Of a stretch of DNA of 34,868 nt, positions 34,053 through 34,868 are shown piece by piece. The DNA comes from Acidisoma sp. L85. Its GTDB lineage: Bacteria > Pseudomonadota > Alphaproteobacteria > Acetobacterales > Acetobacteraceae. Made by a program: the position numbers and the translations under genes. Location of the stretch: positions 177,779 to 212,646 of the forward strand of contig NZ_LMUQ01000076.1 of assembly GCF_009765865.1 (NCBI RefSeq), given 5' to 3'. Every line of letters starts with the position of its first letter. The first letter of the stretch is position 1. The notes beneath the pieces are model-generated. The model ran no database searches, was not told the DNA's origin, and worked only from the letters and a program-made list of their open reading frames with translations.

Positions 34053-34868
34053 ATGCGTGACAGCGGCGAGTATCTCTTCACGTCGGAATCGGTGTCCGAA
34101 GGCCATCCGGACAAGGTCGCCGACCGTATCAGCGACACCGTGCTCGACGCCTATCTGACTGCCGACCCCTATGCGCGCGTCGCCTGCGAAACTTTGGTGA
34201 CCACGAATCGCATCGTGCTAGCCGGCGAGACCCGGGGACCGGATACCATCACGCCCGAATATCTCGCCCATCTCGCGCGCCTCGCGGTGCATGATATCGG
34301 CTACGACCAGTCCGGCTTCTCCTGGCGCAATGCCCAGGTGGATGTGCATCTGCATGCCCAGTCCGCCGATATCGCGGTGGGCGTGGACGCCGCCGGCAAC
34401 AAGGATGAGGGCGCCGGCGACCAGGGCATCATGTTCGGCTATGCCTGCCGCGAGACCGAGGATCTGATGCCCGCGCCGCTGTACTATGCGCATCTCATCC
34501 TCCGCCGGGTCAGCGAAATGCGCCGCAACAAGGATCTGCTGGTCGCCGGTCTGCAGCCCGACGCCAAGAGCCAGGTCACGCTGCGCTATGTTGATGGCAA
34601 GCCGGTGGGCGCCACCAGCATCGTCGTCTCGACCCAGCACGACGAGGGCGTCAGCCAGAGCAAGATCAAGGGCATGTTGTTGCCCATTATCGAAACCAGC
34701 TTGCCCGCCGGCTGGATGCCCCCTGAGAAAGAAATCTACATCAACCCGACCGGCAGCTTCGTGGTCGGCGGCCCGGACGGCGATTGCGGCCTGACCGGGC
34801 GCAAGATCATTGTCGATACCTACGGCGGCGCGGCTCCGCATGGCGGGGGCGCCTTCAGCGGCAAGGAC
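34053..34868 (+). CDS. metK: S-adenosylmethionine synthetase, 3' end cut by window edge
   Basis: MetK joins methionine and ATP to give S-adenosylmethionine. The first 272 residues are visible. Conserved parts are [20 protein letters not shown] (about 9-28), [20 protein letters not shown] (methionine-site block), [13 protein letters not shown]-like [32 protein letters not shown] and [18 protein letters not shown] at the window edge. The glycine-rich ATP loop is complete. No SAM-responsive riboswitch can be recognised in the 92 bases upstream. The ATG at 34053 fits the family N-terminus, though only a weak purine stretch precedes it. Confidence 0.97.
   Translation, partial: MRDSGEYLFTSESVSEGHPDKVADRISDTVLDAYLTADPYARVACETLVTTNRIVLAGETRGPDTITPEYLAHLARLAVHDIGYDQSGFSWRNAQVDVHLHAQSADIAVGVDAAGNKDEGAGDQGIMFGYACRETEDLMPAPLYYAHLILRRVSEMRRNKDLLVAGLQPDAKSQVTLRYVDGKPVGATSIVVSTQHDEGVSQSKIKGMLLPIIETSLPAGWMPPEKEIYINPTGSFVVGGPDGDCGLTGRKIIVDTYGGAAPHGGGAFSGKD

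Overview
This GC-rich window looks like chromosomal core sequence from an alphaproteobacterium that makes polyhydroxybutyrate (PHB), most likely a member of the Rhodospirillales/Acetobacteraceae type. The pointers are an HdaA-type replication regulator next to ppk/ppx, adjacent clpS and clpA, a phasin and an acetoacetyl-CoA reductase, a recA promoter with a near-match to the alphaproteobacterial GTTC-N7-GTTC SOS box, and an M16 peptidase overlapping thrC. I see no tRNA, rRNA, CRISPR array, insertion sequence or prophage. The placement is inference from gene content; no 16S sequence is present.

Layout. Positions 1-1480 (minus) hold purM and the 5' part of purN, for purine synthesis. Positions 1670-7804 (plus) form a tight run: a CDP-alcohol phosphatidyltransferase, an AI-2E family permease, hdaA, ppk and ppx. 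A secreted D-Ala-D-Ala carboxypeptidase with a SPOR domain (minus) faces this run. Next come a phasin with two candidate PhaR operators and a strong terminator, then clpS and clpA with their own terminator, then a small proline-rich orphan. Positions 13900-22140 (minus) hold a solitary ssuD, an HdeD-like membrane protein, a tandem pair of paralogous lipoproteins, a Tim44-domain protein, and an overlapping thrC / M16 peptidase / pmbA cluster.

Positions 22141-24030 are a poorly coding island holding one plus-strand gene. It is a PP2C-type phosphatase whose motifs appear in a rearranged order, with the DGHG motif at the C-terminus. Positions 24031-29688 (minus) are two compact units. The first is recA followed one base later by a cytidine-deaminase-like gene. 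The second is rplY-pth-ychF, then two small unknown genes, then gntK and pncA, with overlaps or short gaps throughout. Positions 29962-34868 (plus) hold a 28-codon leader ORF coupled to an unknown membrane protein, a WecA/MraY-like glycosyltransferase, phaB, dapB and the start of metK.

Functional themes are carbon and phosphate storage (phasin, PhaB, PPK/PPX), protein quality control (ClpS/ClpA, PmbA, M16), translation and ribosome quality (L25, Pth, YchF), envelope maintenance, and amino-acid/SAM synthesis. The least ordinary items are the rearranged PP2C phosphatase, the ppk-TGA-ppx junction with an apparent CTG start, the tandem lipoproteins and the leader ORF at 29962.
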